Shown in pieces: positions 20,218 to 32,395 of a DNA stretch of 64,000 nucleotides. The stretch's first letter is position 1, and the number at the start of each line of letters is the position of its first letter. Below the pieces are notes generated by a model. That model made no database searches and was not told the origin of the DNA. It worked only from the letters and a program-made list of their open reading frames with translations. The DNA is from Coriaria nepalensis. Its lineage: Eukaryota; Streptophyta; Magnoliopsida; Cucurbitales; Coriariaceae. Where the stretch lies: contig CP114493.1 of the NCBI GenBank assembly GCA_027186245.1, positions 2,673,501 through 2,737,500 of the forward strand, written 5' to 3'. Both the position numbers and the translations under genes were made by a program.

Positions 20218-23132
20218 TCACCAGTAATCTCCACAAGAACATAGACCTTCATTAAAGTGGTGAAACCGATGTGAATCCCTAAGAATTATCAACCTTCGAG
20301 AAACCTTCGATATATGTTTAATAGCATTATGACAATCTTCACAAACCCGCAAGTTTTTTATCACGCGAATCGGTCTTCCTGGTGGTATAGAAAGAATCCC
20401 AAAAGCAACAGCTAACTTCTCACTATGATATCTAAGCATATGCTCCTTCTCCTCTTCTTCCACATCATGCAAAACCATTTGTGTAGAAGACACATATCCA
20501 TCCTTTCTCAATTCTAACTCCAATTCTTCCAAATATGCATATATTTTACCACTCTCAGGATGTGAGGAGTCTCCAACAGAAAATGAGTGAATCGTGTTCT
20601 GTACTTCAATCCAACTATGGCCAGGAACCTTTTTTATGCCTGTTGCCCTCATTTTCAATCTCATTTTCCTGACCTCATGCCAACTGCCTGAAGATGCATA
20701 TAAATTGGAGAGAAGAACATACATACCGGAATTTTCAGGCTCCATCTTGAAGATTATTTCAGCAGCTTTCTTGCCTAATTCTATATTGTTGTGGATCCGG
20801 CTTGCACCAAGAAGAGCACCCCATGTGGCTGCATCCGGCTCAAAGGGCATGTTTTGCATTAGATTATGAGCATCTTCTAGCCGCCCTGCTCGACCTAAGA
20901 GATCGACCATGCATGTATAATGTTTTGAGTTTGCTCTTATACCATAGTCTTGACTCATTGAGTTGAAATATTCCATGCCCTTTTCTACTAAACCAGTATG
21001 ACTACAAGCAGACAATATGCCCACCTGCAAGAAAATGGGATTTTCAGAAATCAGATGAAAATTGGATAAGCATATTATGTATATTATAAGCCTTACAGGA
21101 AGAGAGAGAGAGACACACACAGAGAGAAGGTGGGGGAATTGCAGCACATTTCCTCGAGTGTTTTCATATATCTTGTGTAAACTATGACCATTACTGATAA
21201 ATTGAGTCAATGATACTCTTCCAAATATACATTTTTCCAATATTTTCTGCACCTATGACACAGACAGGACATTATGGTTGAAGTAAATTTGAATAAACTG
21301 GACTTGAATAGGTGTATTTTAATTGGATTATATGGGTCCAACCAGAAATCAAACTGAAATTTGGGTAGATATAATTTGTGGAGACTGAGATTTAGTCCCA
21401 GATTGATTTCCCAAATGCAGAAATTTCTTCTTTTTTAATTAGACTAAGGTCACAATATATATATTTTTCCTTAATTTTTTAATAATTTTTCCCCCACTTT
21501 TGTTATTGATTAAAGCAAAAAAATAAAAAATAAAAAATAAAAGAGGACTTTTAAGGGACAAAAGAAGAAAAATAAAAAAGCAAAAATTGTGATAGAACGT
21601 TCTATTACCAATGTCACATCATCTGGTTTGAAGCCTTCCTTCTTCATAGTCTCAAATACTAAGAGAGCCTCTTTACCAAAACCATGCCTTGCATAACCAG
21701 CGATCATCGTATTCCATGAGACGACATCCTTGTCCGAGATATCTCCAAACACATCAAATGCCTCCTCTATACTTCCACACTTGCAATACATAGCTAGAAG
21801 TGCATTCCCGACATAGCATCCAACCTCATATCCAGCCTTTACAAGCCTTCCATGCAATTGCTTGCCCAACTCCAAGGCAGCAAGATCAGCACAGGTGCTT
21901 AAAGAACAGGTGAGAGAGGACCTATTCAACTTAATGCCATCTCTTTTCATCATTACAAATAGATTCAATGCCTCTTCACATTGGCCCACTTGAGCATAGC
22001 CGGCAATAATAGCTGACCAAGAGATACAATCCTTTTGTGGCATCAAATCAAACAAATTCCTAGCATAATTAATGTTGTCACTCTGAGCATAGCCCGTAAT
22101 CATTGTATTCCATGAACATACATTCCGAAAAGGCATAGCCTTGAATAATTCCTTTGCCTCATTCATTCTCTGGCTCTGAACATATCCTGCTATCATCGCA
22201 TTCCATGAAACCACATTTTTCTCAGGCATTTTATCAAATATTCTCTTTGCTTCATCCATCATCCCATTCTGTACAAGCCCAGAAACCATTGTAGTCCAAG
22301 TGAACACATCTCGGATTGGAGACTCCTCAAACAATCTCTTTGCTTCTGAGAGCTGCCCATTCTGGGCATAACCTGTTATCATAGTATTCCAAGAAACCTG
22401 ATCTCTCATAGGCATTAGATCAAAAACCTGCCTTGCATCAAGTAATCTCTTCTTCTTTACATATCCCCCCATCAAACAATTCCAAGACACAACTCCCCAA
22501 TCCAATTTTGATTCAAACAACATACGGGCTTCCTCAATCCTTCCATTTTGAACATAAGCTGCAAGAATGGCATTCCAAGAAATTTCATTCTTAACTGGCA
22601 TTTTATCAAAAAATTTCCTCGCTTCGTCAACAAACCCATTTTGAGCAAACCCAGACAACAAAGCATTCCAAGAAACAACATCTCTTTCAGGCATCTGAGC
22701 AAACATAGCTCGAGCAGCACAAAGGTCTCTATTCCTCACATACCCAGAAAGCATAACATTCCACGATACTAAATCTCTATCAGGCATTCTCTCAAACATG
22801 TCTCTTGCATGATCAAAATTTCCGTTAATCAGGTACCCAGATATCATAGCATTGTAAGAGACTAAGCTCCTGCGAGGCATGCTGTTGAAGACATTGAGTG
22901 CAGACTCGCATTGCCCATTTCGCATGTAGTTGGAGATTGCCTTGTTCCATTTCAAAATGTCTGAGTCAGCATTGATATTTGGTTTATTGTTCTTTAGCGG
23001 ATGCTTGTTTGCCAATGTTTTTTTTGATGGCGATGGGCTTGGATTGGTGTAAAGCTTGACCGTTATAGATTTGGTTTGGGATGAGTATGGGAAGCTGCCA
23101 TGAAACTTCCTCAAAGCGAAACTGAAGCGCAT
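20218..23132 (-). CDS. PLS-class PPR protein with E/DYW domain (At4g02750-like)
   Basis: A pentatricopeptide repeat protein of the PLS-DYW class, expected to act in organellar C-to-U RNA editing. Coding exons are 23132-21609 and 21024-20218, joined in phase 0 ([14 protein letters not shown]), giving 776 aa. After a Ser/Lys-rich N-terminus that could be a targeting peptide, there is a run of short PPR units with the recurrent [15 protein letters not shown] pattern and MP.RD.VSWN spacing. An E/E+ region follows, then a DYW domain with [11 protein letters not shown] (the HxE deaminase-like motif), CEDCH and the terminal GDYW. Length and sequence match the At4g02750 family (about 780 aa), but that Arabidopsis gene is usually described without this coding intron. 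The 584-bp intron (21608-21025) has a GTAATA donor and TTGCAG acceptor. Reading through the donor would add about 30 low-complexity residues and lose the DYW domain. Confidence 0.93.
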
Positions 23133-24120
23133 TACATTACCACTAAAGCTCTCAATTTACTAAACATTAAGGAAAATGCAGCATTCTTAACATCGCATAG
23201 AGAGCTTGTTATCAGCTTCAAAGAGTTTAACCCACAAAAACTCGACCTGAAAAAGAAAGTCAAGATAAAAACTTTAGCTTCATATCAATTTCTTTTCAAT
23301 TCTTGAGGAACCTGAGGAGTGTTGAAAGATTAAAATAATACGTGAAATAATTTATATGAATGATAAACAACAGGAAGAAGAAAAAAAAAGAAAAAGAAAT
23401 GGTATGGAAGGTAAGCGAGAATGTTTGAAAAAAACTTGAAATAATTTGATAAGAAATAGCCTAAATTGATTATAGATGCAGCTTAAATTAGGATAATTAG
23501 TTTGAATTGGAATCTACTTAAGATTCAATGGGTCCAAAGTAAGTGCATTTAGGTAGATTATATGATCCCATAATTTGCATCGAGCCTAGATTGAATTATG
23601 AGGGCCCAAATTTAATTTTAGAAACAGGACATTTAAGAATTGAGAGAAAATGAATCCAAAATGTACACGGGAATGGGTTTGTTGTAAGCAGATGAAAAAA
23701 AAAGGAAATGAATCTACTAGACAAACTAGAATCTCAAAATAAGACGAAGTCAAGCAACAAATAAAGGAGATTCATTCTTTCCTTGGATGATTATGCACTT
23801 TTGAGGAAAACGGGGATATGAACTGCAAAATTGAAGTGTATTAATCAAGAAACAAAAAGAATATAGAATGCATAACCATGGAAGTAATTGACAAAATAAG
23901 CAAAATCGCATACAGAAAGAGCGTCACAATTTACAATCAAACTGACGTAAGTGGAATTTTGAATAGAAATACAGAGAGCAAAACAAGAACATGGAGACAC
24001 AGAAAGATTACCCGCTGGAGGCGGTGGTGGCCGCGACGTCGTACAGCAAGGGGCGGCAAGAGGAGAGTGCACAGTTGCCCGCTTTTGATAGCTTCACTTT
24101 GACTCGTCCGGACACCCCAA
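23133..24120 (-). other. Probable spliced 5' leader of the PPR gene
   Basis: On the minus strand a GC-rich patch (about 24013-24110) ends in CAGCGG|GTAATC at 24012/24011. A strong acceptor, CTTTCTTTTTCAG|GTCGAG, lies at 23247/23246, about 115 bases before the PPR start codon. This fits a non-coding first exon and a 765-bp leader intron. The GC-rich patch is otherwise unexplained. No protein gene was recognised in it. Confidence 0.45.
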
Positions 24121-24187
24121 GCCCAAATGAGACAACTACTAATAACTGGATAAAAAACGCATTGAAAGTAGAGAAGTGAAAATGGTT

Positions 24188-25600
24188 TGGGCCGGGTTAA
24201 ATCCTTATTTCGAGCTTGGATATAAATTCAAATCTGGATATAAATTCAAATCTACATATTTGATGTTGAAAAATGTTATCCCATATGAAAAAATAATTAG
24301 TGATTTTTTTAATTCTTATGATCCTCTTATTTTATTGAGTTGTTCTGATTGAAATATAGTTGAAAATTTTGCATACTTTTTAGAAATATTTTATGATTCT
24401 ATAATTCGACTTTCAAGTGTTTATTATTTTATATCTCATTTTGTTTTGCATTTAGTTATTGAAATAACTAGCTTGTTTTAGATTTATGAGAATGATGAAG
24501 CGTTTGAGTATGTTGTTCAGAAAATAATTTCAAAAATTAAAAAATATTGGAAGGAAATTCCCATTTTATATATTTTTACTATTATATTAGATCATAGGGT
24601 TAAGTTATATAGTCTAACTAATACTCTTATATTTATGAGTCAACATATAAATTTTGATTATTCTTCCACTATTACCAACGCTACTAACAAGTTATATGAA
24701 GTGGTTGGTCTTTATGACAATAAATACAACTACTTGTAGCAACATGCATAAGAACAAGAGATTTGACTTAAGAGGAAAAGTTGAAGTTTTGTTAGCAGTT
24801 TCGATTCCTATTTAAATTTAAGTTTCAGTTTCATTGGGATGGAACTCTAGAAATACCTCGAAACCGATTTGTCATTTTTTGATTCATGTGTAAGTAATTC
24901 AGAGTATTTATACCTTTTTGATTAGTGGAAGAAAAGTTCTACACGATTTCCTATACTAGTATGACTTGCACGAGATGTCTTAACTATTTTCGTCTCAACG
25001 ATTTATTCTTAATCAACATTCAACATAGGTGAGAGTATTATTGAAGATAAGAGACCTTCATTAAAGTCGGAATTGGTTGAAGCATTATTATGCATAATAT
25101 ATTAGAAGCATGCAACTTATCAAGATCAATATACAATTCATAATGAAGGTTTGGCTCAATATTTTCAGAATGTATTCTTAAATGATGAAATTTTAAATTG
25201 AAAAGTAGTTTTACAGTCTATTAATGACTAACCACCATTAATAAATAGATAATAATTTCTATTTTTTACTCTTTAAGGTTGTAAGGTTTTTTTGATAGAA
25301 CCATGATAGTTCAACCACAATGATTTAACTATCTATATATTATTTACTAATACGCAATGAAGTTTATATTGGCCAAAAGATTTTTTATTTGTTTTTTGTT
25401 CATTATATTTTAAAATTTTTTATTTAAAAAGGACCAGCCCATTTTAGGCCGGTCTCATAAGCTCGGCCCGAGTCTAGGCATATGTTTATCAAATGGGTAG
25501 GGTTGAGCTTGGCCCAGCCAACCGTGAATAGTCAAAAACCCGACTTGTGCTAGATCGGATAACTCGTTTTGATAGCTCTAATTGAAAGTAACCATAGTCC
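24188..25600 (+). mobile_element. Degenerate hAT-family transposon relic
   Basis: Around 24357-24480 the plus strand reads as a decayed hAT transposase segment (FLEIFYDSIIRLSSVYYF). Around 24535-24640 it reads KKYWKEIPILYIFTIILDHR, matching the hAT pattern KYW..IP....A..LDPR.K. Frames are full of stops. The outer parts, near 24190 (GGGCCGGGTTAA) and 25435-25590 (GGCCGGTCTC.., GGCCCGAGTC, TTTTGATAGCTCTA), resemble the GGCCCG-rich subterminal regions of plant hAT elements. Exact ends and the target duplication were not fixed. Confidence 0.6.
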
Positions 25601-26759
25601 TCAAATTGGTTTTAATAATAAGTATAATAAGTTTGTATGAATTTTTTTTTTTATAATTTGTTTTTTGATAAATGAATTGATTTCATTGGTGTTGCTTTTG
25701 TTAAACATGAGTGCAAATAGATATCAATTTTTACTTATCGGATCAGATATTTGATATATGTAGGATCCGATCGGATTATCCGGATACCCGCTCTTTCTTT
25801 CTTTCTTTTTTTCTTTCAATAATTTGCAATTGCAATTTATTTTTTGTAAGATTTTAAGTATGAAAATTGTAACATTTTATTTAAATTTTAGGGCCAATTT
25901 TTTGACATTAAATTAAAGTTCGAACCACAAAAGTTAGAACATATTATGAGTTATGAATACTATTTTTAGTAATTTGTTCTATTTTTTCCTCTAGTAATTT
26001 TCAAGGTTATATAATGATGATATACTTTAATTTCTTATATGATTTAAGTTACATTTTATAAAGAAATTTGGTCAGTGTTTAATTATGTCTAACTACCATT
26101 TAAAATTTACATGCAAAATGCATACAAATCACAGCTTCATAACAACATAGTCACAAAGTTCAGTTAACATCAAGCAAAATCAAATTATGTCATATAATTC
26201 AAAATGATAATTCACTATCTCAAAATAATTCATCAAATTTAAGCACCATTAGACATCACCGGGAATCAACATCTACATTATTTTCTTGGAACCCCATCTA
26301 CTGGTCTTGTTAAAAATTACAAAATTTGATGAATATATAGGAAGAAACAAATATTAAATAATTGAATAAGTTATTAAATATGTATCATCATCTTTATCAA
26401 AGTCGTTTAATACATCCACAACACCACCTAAAGTGAATGTGCATGCTCGAAAGCCATCTTTACACACATATAAGGGTTTCAACCATAGAGGGTGCAAGCC
26501 TACTATGAAAGTCCAGAATAATACATCCATTCGTGTTAAAAGTTGAATATGAAACAACCATAGATACTGGTATAGGAAGAACATCTCTTGCTATTCATTG
26601 GAGTATTGGGTACTTGTGCCCATTCACCCTTCATCACCATAGGATATCAAAGTCATATGGAAACCAACAATACCATCAACATCTAGATACCCCTCCACCT
26701 CTGTATTTTATCGAGTGAGTGCCCTCAAACTACGCCTCATAGGTAAAGGTTTATCTTAT
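25601..26759. other. AT-rich intergenic sequence
   Basis: A GGATCCGATCGGATTATCCGG string near 25770 and a CTTT repeat near 25795 are the only notable features. No gene was found. Confidence 0.4.
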
Positions 26760-29700
26760 GCCTTATGCTAATTCAATTATGATTATGGATGCTGGTTCTC
26801 CTTACACGGTCCCAATCTCGAGAGAGACACGGCTGGGAACCAAGGTGTTGTTTGCTATATAGCTATGCAAGGGATTGAAACAGGAAGAAGAGACCTACCT
26901 TGTAGCTTTAAAGGTCAACGAGGGCGAGCCATTTAAGGAAAGGGCTATTCCAAAAGAAGTGCAAAGAGTACTCAAGGAGTTCCTAGATGTTATGCCACCA
27001 GAACTCCCAAAGAAGATTTCATTTAGGAGGGAGGTGGATCACAAGTTGGAGTTGGTGGAAGGAGCAAAGCCACCATCCAAGGGACCCTATCGCATGGCGC
27101 CACCCGAGTTAGAAGAGCTAAGAAAGTAACTCAAAGAGATGCTCGAAGCAGGGTTCATTCGACCATCTAAAAGAAGGCGGATGGGTGCACTTATACTTTT
27201 CCAAAAGAAGGTGGATGGGTCTTTGAGGCTGTGCATCGACTATCGAGCACTCAACAAGCTCACGGTGAAGAATAAATATATGATTCCTCTTATAGGAGAT
27301 TTGTTCGATCACTTGAGAGTGCGAGATACTTCTCTAATCTAGACTTGCGATCAGGGTATTGGAAAGTCCGAATAGTAGAAGAGGATGAGGAGAAGACTGC
27401 TTGTGTGATGCGGTATGGTTCTTATGAGTTCTTAGTGATGCCTTTCGGCCTCGCTAATGCACCGAACACATATTGTACACTACTGAACAAGGTACTTGCT
27501 CTGTTCCTTAACAAGTTTATGGTTGTTATCTTAATGATATTGTTATGTATAGCCACACCTTGGAGGACCATATTGAGCATTTAAGAAAGGTCTTTCAAGC
27601 CTTGAAGGAGAAGGAGCTCTATGTCAAGAGGGAGAAGTGCTTATTTGCGTAAGACGAGGTGCATTTCCTTGGCCATAAGATCCAAGGAGGGCGGATCATG
27701 ATGGATATAGCCAAGATCTGAGCCATACAAGAGTGGGAGCCTTCGACAAGGGTGAAGGAGTTGCGGTTTTTCTTGGGCCTCACTAACTACTATAGACGGT
27801 TCATCAAGGGATATTCAAACATCACTACTCTTTTAATGGACATGCTAAAGAAGATGAAGACATGAGAGTGGGGGCCCAAATGCCAGAAGGTGTTCGATAG
27901 GTTAAAAAAGGCAGTCGTAGAGGAACCCATCCTAGCCCTTCCCGACTACACCAAGCCATTTGAGGTGCAGACCGATGCCTCTGACTTGGCCATGGGGGGA
28001 GTCTTGATGTAGGAAGGCCATCCGATTGCATACGAGAGTCGGAAGCTTAATGATACTGAGAGACGGTATATGGTGCAAGAAAAGGAGATGACGGTGGTCA
28101 TTCATTACTTTCGGACATGTTGACATTACTTATTGGGGTCAAAGTTTGTAGTGAAGATGGACAATGTTGCCACGAGTTACTTTCAAACCCAAAGAAGTTG
28201 TCACCTAAGCAAGCACGGAAGCAAGATTTTCTTACGAAGTTTGACTATGTACTGGAGTATAAACCGAGGAAGGTTAACCTAGTCGCAGATGCTTTGAGCC
28301 GTAAAGTAGAGTTAGCAGCCATAAGTCGTCCTGAGTATCTAATGCTTGATAGGATCAAAGAGGGCATAGAGCAAGATCCTATGGCAATGAATCTTATGGA
28401 GTACATTAAGGAGGGCAAGACAAGGCAATTTTGGCTCAAAGATGGTTTATTATACACCAAGGGTGAACGGGGGTTCATGCCGAGATGAGGAAATCTTCGG
28501 CGAGAAATCATTAAGGAATGCCACGATTCAAAATGGGCAGGACATCCAGGCATGCATCGAACAATGACACTCGTCGATAATAGGTATGATTGGCCACATA
28601 TGCGGAACGACATAGAAGCCTATGTGAAGACTTGTCTGGTGTGCCAACAAGACAAGGTCGATCTACACCAACCGGTAAGGTTGCTAGAGCCAGTTTCCAT
28701 TTCGGAGCATGCTTGGGAGAGTGTCTCCATGGATTTCATTACATGTCTCCCGAGGTAAAGGACACGGGACGATCATTGTGGTGGTGGATCAATTCTCTAA
28801 ATATGCGGTGTTCATCTCGACTTCTCCTAATGTCATCGCCGATGAGACGGCTCAGTTATTCCTAAAGCATGTGATGAAGCTTTGGGGTGTGCCCCAAACC
28901 ATTGTGAGTGACCGAAACCTACGGTTCACCGGAAGATTTTGGACGAAGTTATTCAAGTTACTTGGTTGAGACTTCAACTTCTCCACGAGTTTTCATCCTC
29001 AAACCGACGGCCAAATTGAGAGGGTGAATGGGTTGTTGGAGCTTTACTTGAGGCACTACGTGAGTGCCAACCAAAAAGATTGGGCCAAGTTGTTAGACAC
29101 GGCGCAATTCTCCAACAACCTATATCGGAGTGAGTCGACATGGAAGAGTCCTTTCGAGCTTGACATAGGTCACCAACCGTTGACTCCAAATGCAGTAGTA
29201 TTGGGCTACACGGGAAAGAGTCCGACGGCATACAAATTTGACAAAATACTACAAGAAGAGACATATATGGCTCGTGCCCACTTGAGGAAGGCATCAAAGA
29301 AAATGAAGAAGTGGGCGGTTCTTAAGTGAGGGGTAGTGGAATTCCAAGAAGGAGATCGTGTCATGGTGAAGCTCTTGCCTCAATAATTTAAGTCATTAAG
29401 GGCGGTGCATAAGGGGTTGATTCGGCAGTATAAGGGGCCGTTCAAGATCATTCAACGAGTTGGCAAGGTCTCCTACAAGTTAGAGATACCTTCACAGTTG
29501 CGGATTCATCTGGTCTTTCATGTGAGTCTCTTGAAGCCTTATCATGAAGCCAAGGATGAACCTAGTCGAGATGTGTCCAAATGGGCACCAATAGCAATGG
29601 TTACTTCTTATGACATGGAAGTTGAAGAAATCCTCGCTGATAGAATCATAAGGAAGCAAGGCATGCCTCGCTACAAGGAATACCTCGTTCGATGGAAGGA

Positions 29701-29780
29701 AGTCCTGAAGAATGAGGCTAGTTGGGAGCACAAAGATTTGTTGTGGAAGTTTGTACCCCATAAAAACTTCCTTATATAAA
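26760..29780 (+). mobile_element. Ty3/gypsy chromovirus pol relic
   Basis: A decayed polyprotein reads, in order: reverse transcriptase from about 26875 ([50 protein letters not shown]), the RNase H region ([29 protein letters not shown]; near 27700-28300), integrase with its HHCC finger (about 28500-28660; CHDSKWAGHPG, CLVCQQDK) and DDE core (VDQFSKYAVF, FHPQTDGQIERVNG), and a C-terminal chromodomain at about 29610-29760 (VEEILADRIIRKQG, EYLVRWKE). At least ten in-frame stops and several frameshifts are present. No gag, protease or paired LTR was found, so it is truncated at both ends. Confidence 0.9.
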
Positions 29781-30068
29781 ATAAAATAAGAAATTGAGAA
29801 TGTAGGCCTACTACGCCTTGATTGTTGCCATATATATTAATCTTGTTTTAAACTCGACATTATTTTACATATTTATATTTCGACTCCCTTTAAAAAAGAT
29901 ATTTTCATTTAGTTTTAATGCTTTGTCAAACCAGATACAAAAATAAATTATAAGATATATCCAAAACAATTCAGGGGGCAAGGGCAACAATCTCATATTT
30001 ATGTATCCAAAATATAAGGTGGTTATGATTATAAATTTGAAATCATAGGATAAAAAAAAAATAATAAT

Positions 30069-30114
<46 letters not shown>

Positions 30115-32395
30115 ATGCTTATAAAATGTATGTCAGCTACCTCCATTTGCGATCATGATTCTGCATTTATCGGTTTTGTTTTAAACAATTTGATCTTTAA
30201 ACATTCCATGAGTATATTATTATCAAAATCACTTACATACAATAACGAACCCGAAAATGAAAATGAGTATAAACGAAATTTTATAAATTAAATTATTATT
30301 TTCATTTATGATTTTTTATTATTCTTTCACTTTCGTCCCCCGAACTTTTAAATGATTTATTTTCATCCTTAAAATTTTGAAATATATAATTTTCATCCTT
30401 GAAGTGAAATTTGTATATTACGTAAAGTTTTCACAATGATTGTTCTTGAAACTTTAAGGCGGTAATGAGTGAATAATGAAGGATAGAAAGTAAAACATGA
30501 TGGAATTGTGTGAATTGAAATACAAAAAAAACTATTAGCTTTCAAAGATATTAACATTATTAATGATATGAGATGATTTAGTCTTTAGTATAGATAGATT
30601 TTAGTTGTCATTTTCTTCATTTTATATTTATAAATTTAATGATAAGGATCAAATGAAACCTCTTAAAAATTTGAAGGACGAAATTGAAAATTTTGAAATG
30701 GTAAGAAAATAAATGAACAATGAAACTTCAATGATGAAAATGATCTTTGTAAAAATTATATTATCTAAAAATGGATGGGCACCGTCACCGACCACTACGA
30801 TAGAAAAGGTTTAGAACGGTCAGTAAAAATTTCACTAAAGCAACAATCGGTTGGTAAAGGGTGTTGTTAAATCACAATTCGAAAAAAAAAATAAAAATAA
30901 AAAAAAAATAAAAAAAAATAAAAAATGAACAATTAATTAATGACAAAAATAAAATTGATAGAAAGAAATAAAATGTCAAAATATTTGAAAGACTTATTAA
31001 AAATAAATAATTTATAATTATATTTTTATACTTATTGCATAATTTTATATTGAGTACAAATTCGAAAATTATTAAATGTCTTATTTTTATTACTAGCTTA
31101 TTAGATAAAGAAAGGAAAACAATAATTATTACTAAAAATATAAAAATTCAGAAAAATGGTGTTTTTGAAATTAAATTCTTTAAAATTTGAAAAAAAAAAA
31201 TCCTACATAAAATAAAAAAAAGATTTAAAGATTAAAATTGTAATTGTCATATACAAATCCATAATTGTACTTAGGATGAACAAGTTTGCTAAAATAAAAT
31301 CAATCAACAAAAAAATGTTCTGAAAATATAAAAACGGTTAAACCGATTAGCCGGTGAATCAATCGATATCAAATAATAAGTTACCTATCACTAAACTTTC
31401 TTAAATTTTCTCAACCGGTCGGTTAATTTTTTTTGCTTAAATGGTCGGTTAAACGACTATTTTACCATAAGAAGAAATTTTAGGTCATGTAAAAAATATT
31501 ATATAAAAATTATAATTGGTAAAAGTAAATTTTTAATAATTATAAAGAAAATAGTTTATTAGCTTTTTTTATTTTTATTTTTTATTATAAGAAAGATCAA
31601 ATATTTAGGGAGCGTTTGATTATGCATCCCAAGCATTTCACATTTTAGTGGAATCTATTAATTTGGCTACTCTTCCCTCTTATAGTGTTTATATTCTCAA
31701 AATTATTTCCAATATTTCCCTCTCTCTCACTCTGTCCTTTGCATCTTTCCCTCCCTATTACGTATCAAAGAAAAATTAACAATTCAGACAATAGAGAGAG
31801 ACAGACAAGCGACAAATTCAAAATGGAAGAATCCTAATTGGAACATTTAAGTGATGGAAATTATCACTGAAAAAAGTAAAAATCTATCAGATTATGAACT
31901 GTGAATATATATACACCTTCAAAGAATCCTAATTCATTTTATGTGATGAAAGAGGGGTGAAAAGATCAAAATTATTTATCCTGATACTATCACACTACTC
32001 AACTATTCCACACTTACTTTTACCCCATATACATAGGCCTAGTCCCACACCAAGGGGCGAAAATCACTTTATACCCTCCTCCCATTGCTCCCATTGCCAC
32101 CATTGCCTCAAGTTCCTGACCCCTGCTAGCTTTATTCTTTTCCCTCTGTCTCTTTCTCCACCCAACACTCTCAGTCTCCCACCACTCCTAAACCCACCAC
32201 CATCATCTCCTCCTCCACCCTTTTATACATACATATATATTTCTTTTTTACTTTTGTTAAACTTGACCACCCAACCAACCTTCTCAGCAAAACCCAATTC
32301 ACTCACATTCCTTCCAAATAGATAGACCTAAATAAATAAATAAAGGGGAAAAAGAAAGAAAGAAAAAACAATCAATCATTCTTTTCTCACTACCA
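29781..32395. other. AT-rich intergenic region with microsatellites
   Basis: It contains a (TA)n tract at about 30073-30106, A-rich runs near 30885-30930, and CGGTTAAACCG-type strings near 31335 and 31420. The last few hundred bases (C-rich tracts, CTTTTATACATA near 32220) are the probable promoter and leader of the next gene. No gene was recognised. Confidence 0.4.
30073..30106. repeat. (TA)n microsatellite
   Basis: About 17 uninterrupted TA dinucleotides, preceded by an (AAT)n run. Confidence 0.9.

Noticed and set aside
22472..22772. Antisense and alternative frames inside the PPR coding exon
   Set aside because: They are shadows produced by the repeated PPR motif.
30790..30880. CACTA-transposon end (CACTACGATAGAAAAG)
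   Set aside because: Only a loose match to a CACTACAAGAAA tip, with no second end, no target duplication and no transposase nearby.
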